A stretch of 64,000 nucleotides of DNA from contig NZ_CP036346.1 in NCBI RefSeq assembly GCF_014131695.1, positions 372,001-436,000 on the forward strand. Direction: 5' to 3'. The position numbers and the translations under genes were made by a program. The notes under the pieces were generated by a model. The model was given only the letters and a program-made list of their open reading frames with translations. It made no database searches and was not told the origin of the DNA. Positions 61,454-64,000 of this stretch are shown here, one piece after another. The number at the start of each line of letters is the position of its first letter. Position 1 is the first letter of the stretch. This DNA is from Thomasclavelia ramosa DSM 1402. Its GTDB lineage: Bacteria; Bacillota_I; Bacilli_A; Erysipelotrichales; Coprobacillaceae.

Positions 61454-61729
61454 TTATTTAATTCCAAATTTCTTTTTTAATAATTCAATAATATCATGAA
61501 CTTCTTTTTCGCACTGTTCGGCATATTCTTGTGGACACGTAAAATGGTTTTCAAAGATGTGAATAAGTTCATGTATAGCAGTTGTTTGCTGTTGACATTT
61601 GCAGCAGCGTGCATTAATGGTAACTAAATATGACTCACCATTATAATATGCAAATCCCCTCACATAAGAGGACATACTTTCCAGCACTAAACTAATATTG
61701 TGCCATCTTAGAAAGTCCTCAAATTCCAT
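61454..61729 (-). CDS. Short ImmA/IrrE-type metallopeptidase
   Basis: A 91-aa protein carrying the zinc-protease motif HELIH (His53, Glu54, His57) in TTAIHELIHIFENH. It lies 4 bases after the repressor gene. ImmA proteases cut the adjacent repressor and start induction. The protein is shorter than the usual 130-180 aa, though the metal-binding core is complete; a cysteine-rich CCKCQQQ lies just before the motif. Confidence 0.85.
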   Translation of the reverse strand: MEFEDFLRWHNISLVLESMSSYVRGFAYYNGESYLVTINARCCKCQQQTTAIHELIHIFENHFTCPQEYAEQCEKEVHDIIELLKKKFGIK

Positions 61730-61733
61730 ATAA

Positions 61734-62123
61734 TCATCTCGTTTCTTTATTAAATGTATCGATGATTTTTAGTATTTGTTCTAGGTCTTTTGGTTCTAGT
61801 TTTTTCGCTTTATCAAATAAAATTGCAAGTTGATCATTTTTAAGTATTTCCTTATACAGTTCCAACAATTCAGGTTGATTCTTTAAATATTCGACATTTT
61901 CTTCATAGTCACCTAATTGTGAATTTTCCCACCCCATTATATAAGCAGGACTGACATTGAAAATTAATGCTAACTTTTCAATTTTATCACTAGGTATATT
62001 TGTTACTATATTATTTTCATATTTAAATATTGTTTGTCTAGATGTACCAAGTTTATCTGCAATTTCATCTAAGGTATAGTTATTTTTTAATCTTAAATTT
62101 TTTATTCTTTCACCAATTGTCAT
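61734..62123 (-). CDS. XRE-family phage repressor (CI-like)
   Basis: A 129-aa protein with an N-terminal HTH_3 domain (residues 3-62; IGERIKNLRLKNNYTLDEIADKLGTSRQTIFKYEN) and a helical C-terminal oligomerisation part, without a LexA-type peptidase. Cleavage by the ImmA-like neighbour is the probable inactivation route. It is divergent from a Cro-like gene over a 177-base region with repeated TAACTT half-sites. AGGAAGTG precedes the ATG. Confidence 0.93.
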   Translation of the reverse strand: MTIGERIKNLRLKNNYTLDEIADKLGTSRQTIFKYENNIVTNIPSDKIEKLALIFNVSPAYIMGWENSQLGDYEENVEYLKNQPELLELYKEILKNDQLAILFDKAKKLEPKDLEQILKIIDTFNKETR

Positions 62124-62170
62124 TTGTTATCACTTCCTATTATTGAATTTCAATAAAATTATAACATAAA

Positions 62171-62283
62171 TAACTTAACGTGCAACAAAAAACACCTGAA
62201 TAGTAACTTATACGTTTAAAGTTGTACAAAAAATAACTTTACAAGTCACAAAAAGAATGTTATTATGGTAACGTGATAAGTTA
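62171..62283. promoter_or_regulatory. Repressor/Cro switch region with repeated half-sites
   Basis: TAACTT occurs at 62171-62176, 62204-62209 and 62234-62239 and its inverse AAGTTA at 62278-62283. The spacings (33, 30 and 44 bases) are close to whole helical turns. GTAAC-GTGATAA-GTTAC (62268-62284 region) forms a dyad. These are likely operators for the two divergent regulators. Confidence 0.65.
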
Positions 62284-62300
62284 CAAAGGGAGGTGATGAT

Positions 62301-62525
62301 ATGATTGATACACAAAAGTTAAAAGGTCTTATAGCTGAAAGAAATACTTCTCAAAGACAAGTAGCTTTTGCATTGGGAATGACAGAAAAAACATTTTATG
62401 AAAAGATGAAGATTGGTATTTTTGGTAGTGATGAAATTGATAAAATGATTGAATTACTTGAAATACAAGATCCTATGCCTATTTTTTTTGCACAGTTAGT
62501 AACTTTAAAAGTTACTAAAGACTAA
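62301..62525 (+). CDS. Cro-like phage regulator
   Basis: A 74-aa protein with a single helix-turn-helix (residues 5-45; LKGLIAERNTSQRQVAFALGMTEKTFYEKMKIG) and a short tail. It is divergent from the CI-like repressor, the classical position of Cro, and leads the early rightward genes. GGGAGGTGAT precedes the ATG. A perfect palindrome with the switch-region half-site overlaps its last codons. Confidence 0.88.
   Translation: MIDTQKLKGLIAERNTSQRQVAFALGMTEKTFYEKMKIGIFGSDEIDKMIELLEIQDPMPIFFAQLVTLKVTKD
62496..62518 (+). promoter_or_regulatory. Perfect palindrome with switch half-site at the end of cro
   Basis: TTAGTAACTT-TAA-AAGTTACTAA is a perfect 10+3+10 dyad that contains the TAACTT/AAGTTA half-sites of the switch region. 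It may be a third operator or an RNA hairpin; no T run follows, so it is not a normal terminator. Confidence 0.6.
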
Positions 62526-62652
62526 AATACTTCATCGACCAAATAAATTATAACTCTAAATAAAAATAAGTGTCCTGAAAAGACACATATTAAAAGTTAT
62601 AAAAACGGTGTTAAAAGAAATTATTTAAAACAGATTAGGAGGAGTGGCAGGG

Positions 62653-62781
62653 ATGATACATCATTATATAACGAAGTATATAGAGAACAGTGAATTATAT
62701 GTTGAATCATGGATTCAAGTTAATATTTTTTCACTGGTATGGTGTTTTTCTAAGAGGAAGATAAAAATCCCAAAGCAGTAG
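62653..62781 (+). CDS. Small phage-type protein (42 aa)
   Basis: Encodes MIHHYITKYIENSELYVESWIQVNIF, then WCFSKRKIKIPKQ. The pattern YITKY-ENxxLYVESWIQ-N-F---WCFSKRKI is common in small proteins of Firmicute prophages, of unknown function. GGAGGAGTGGCAGGG precedes the ATG. Confidence 0.7.
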   Translation: MIHHYITKYIENSELYVESWIQVNIFSLVWCFSKRKIKIPKQ

Positions 62782-62794
62782 AGTGCTAAGGGAT
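62766..62794 (-). terminator. Terminator of the YjzC-like gene
   Basis: On the minus strand ATCCC-TTAGCA and TGCTTTGGGAT arms pair and five T follow; it overlaps the end of the opposing 42-aa gene. Confidence 0.75.
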
Positions 62795-62800
62795 GGTAGA

Positions 62801-62965
62801 TTATATTTTTTTCCATTTTCTACCTTTTTCTTGGGTTGGTGGTAATCTATCGCCAGGATCTATTGAAACAACTCTAGGCTTAGGTACTTCACCACCACGG
62901 GGACCGACTTCTTTATATTTTCCTTTTGGTTCATTATCGGTACCGGGTTTTACTAATTTAGTCAT
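62801..62965 (-). CDS. YjzC-like small protein (54 aa)
   Basis: A 54-aa protein: MTKLVKPGTDNEPKGKYKEV, a GPRGGEV turn, IDPGDRLPPTQEKGRKWKK. The PGTD-GxY-E-G and GDRLPPTQ-GRKW motifs are those of the YjzC family. GAAAGGAGG precedes the ATG by 8 bases. It lies antisense between two early-type phage genes. Function unknown. Confidence 0.78.
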   Translation of the reverse strand: MTKLVKPGTDNEPKGKYKEVGPRGGEVPKPRVVSIDPGDRLPPTQEKGRKWKKI

Positions 62966-63030
62966 TATATTTTACCTCCTTTCAAGCTAATTATAGCACG
63001 AAAGGGGCAGAAGAAAAAAAGGAGGAAGTT

Positions 63031-63177
63031 ATGGATAGAAAGCAAATTATTGAGACGTTAAAAAAGGAGATTGATATCGAATGGCTAAAAGTTTTAAATA
63101 AGTTCTTAAAATCTTATATAGATTTTTTGGAAATTATAGGCGAATTGGAAAAAGAGATAAAAAAAGAACAAAGTTAA
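63031..63177 (+). CDS. Small helical phage-type protein (48 aa)
   Basis: Encodes MDRKQIIETLKKEIDIEWLKVLN, then LKSYIDFLEIIGELEKEIKKEQS, two amphipathic helices. AAAGGAGGAAG precedes the ATG. Its last 4 bases overlap the end of the convergent DUF4145 gene. Function unknown. Confidence 0.65.
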   Translation: MDRKQIIETLKKEIDIEWLKVLNKFLKSYIDFLEIIGELEKEIKKEQS

Positions 63178-63878
63178 TTGTTCTTAGGTTTGTTTAAAAG
63201 TTCCTCGGCTTTGTAAACTTCTAAATCTGAATCAATAAATGCGACAACTGCGTGAATGAACGATTTTAAGTGTTGAAGATTATAATCTTCGTGTTTACGT
63301 TGATAATGAGTTTCATCGTTTCCTAACCACGAAGAAGCTTTGGCTAATGATTTTATTCTTCTATTGTCAATATAATTATCAATAACCTGAGATAGTTGCA
63401 TTTTAATTATCTTATCAGTGTCACTATTGTTAAATTTAATAGCATAATCCTTAATTAAAAATTCCAGTGCTTTGCGATAGCCCATGCCACAAATTTCAGT
63501 TAAAGCCATATTTTCGGCTTTTAAAGCCTGGTTATATATGTCGATAAATTTATTCGAAAGAATCAATATGTTGTCTGAAAAAGATTCTTGACTTTGAGGA
63601 TATGGATAAACAGAGATTTGATCAACTGTATGAGCTTGATATCCTGAACCGGGATTATCAACAAGATATTCAATTAGATAGCAAGATTCGCAGCGTTGAC
63701 AGAAACAGATAACAAACATGTTGTCGTAACCAAAGTCACTTTTCTCTATGTAATATGCTTGAATTTCGTTGTTATTCGTCGCCGTTTCGCAATGAGGACA
63801 AACTTTTGCCTGATTTATTTCTACTGATATTTTTTCATTAAAATCATTTATGTAAAAAGCTGTAATAATTTTTTTCAT
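63174..63878 (-). CDS. DUF4145-domain protein
   Basis: A 234-aa protein. The N-terminal half holds a zinc-ribbon-like set of cysteines (CPHCETA at about 27-33 and CFCQRCESCYL at about 58-68). The C-terminal half is a DUF4145 domain (about 110-205; IYNQALKAENMALTEICGMGYRKALEFLIKDY and WLGNDETHYQRKHEDYNLQHLKSF). DUF4145 proteins are often found in mobile elements and linked to restriction or other defence loci, without known activity. Confidence 0.88.
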   Translation of the reverse strand: MKKIITAFYINDFNEKISVEINQAKVCPHCETATNNNEIQAYYIEKSDFGYDNMFVICFCQRCESCYLIEYLVDNPGSGYQAHTVDQISVYPYPQSQESFSDNILILSNKFIDIYNQALKAENMALTEICGMGYRKALEFLIKDYAIKFNNSDTDKIIKMQLSQVIDNYIDNRRIKSLAKASSWLGNDETHYQRKHEDYNLQHLKSFIHAVVAFIDSDLEVYKAEELLNKPKNN

Positions 63879-63964
63879 TATTATTTCACCTCACTTTCTA
63901 TATTGGGATTCGACAAATCAATTATAGCATGAGTGAAGGTGATGCATCAAAGGAGGTGAGAAAG

Positions 63965-64000
63965 ATGGAAAGAGTCGAGACTATTACACCTGAAGAATGT
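63965..64000 (+). CDS. Start of an early phage gene, cut by the window edge
   Basis: Twelve codons (MERVETITPEEC) after a consensus AAAGGAGGTGAGAAAG ribosome site. Too short to identify. Confidence 0.6.
   Translation, partial: MERVETITPEEC

Noticed and set aside
62793-62990. A plus-strand frame opposite the YjzC-like gene
   Set aside because: The minus-strand frame has a strong ribosome site and family motifs; the plus-strand frame has neither.
1-64000. CRISPR arrays, tRNA or rRNA genes
   Set aside because: No regularly spaced repeats and no tRNA- or rRNA-like sequence was found on reading either strand; short tRNA genes could still be missed by eye.

Overview
The window is AT-rich (roughly 30% GC) chromosomal DNA of a low-GC Gram-positive gut Firmicute. 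Its content fits the Erysipelotrichaceae, most like Thomasclavelia (Clostridium) ramosa or a close relative: an fba-murA-rpmE core block, many PTS and 6-phospho-glycosidase genes, a type III glutamine synthetase and an agr-type quorum system. The species name is inferred from gene content and codon style; no database was searched.

Layout. 1-905: the end of a class II fructose-bisphosphate aldolase gene, then an IS200-like element. 1305-6353: murA, rpmE, a MATE pump with a cytidylate-kinase-like protein, yycJ and rlmH. 6395-9530: a large diguanylate cyclase and a decayed zone with a cupin pseudogene and a possible wall-anchor remnant. 9666-12140: a lipase operon with a cyclophilin and a small thiol-redox protein. 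12214-15545: an aminotransferase under a T-box leader, a frameshifted secreted protein and a GyrI-like/YfcE pair. 15674-18470: PTS IIB, a GntR regulator and PTS IIC, with two copies of one palindromic operator. 18518-22651: a PH-like membrane protein, glutamine synthetase III, an esterase pseudogene and an unknown protein. 22716-28979: an RpiR regulator and a complete 2-aminoethylphosphonate uptake and degradation operon. 29070-37666: small membrane and cytoplasmic proteins, a tandem glycine riboswitch with its AGCS symporter, an Mga-like regulator, decayed genes and amtB-glnK. 37675-45900: a Na/Pi symporter, a PepSY/two-component operon, a GH1 phospho-glucosidase and small ORFs. 45882-51634: an ABC-F protein and an aconitase/isocitrate dehydrogenase/GntR operon. 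51685-54664: an agr-like locus (LytTR regulator, sensor kinase, a candidate 200-nt RNA, AgrB and a cysteine-free AgrD-like peptide). 54660-56930: a dead IS3-family element and a GH4 phospho-glucosidase.

From about 57000 to the right edge lies the left part of a prophage or related integrative element. It has a tyrosine integrase, a CI-like repressor and ImmA-like protease facing a Cro-like protein across an operator-rich switch, and small phage-type proteins. The lysogeny arm carries cargo that looks like phage defence: a ThsB-type TIR-like protein, a SLATT (DUF4231) membrane protein, a DUF4041/T5orf172 protein and an unknown helical protein. Next to the integrase is a candidate small RNA of three hairpins whose loops repeat TTGGT(A/T)G.

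Links between genes: glnN and amtB-glnK share an upstream TGATA-A(5-6)-TATC-like motif. The PTS genes share the 17-bp GntR-type palindrome. Two 6-phospho-beta-glucosidases (GH1 and GH4) could use the sugar phosphates made by cellobiose-type PTS systems. The agr-like regulator may control both agrBD and the intergenic RNA.
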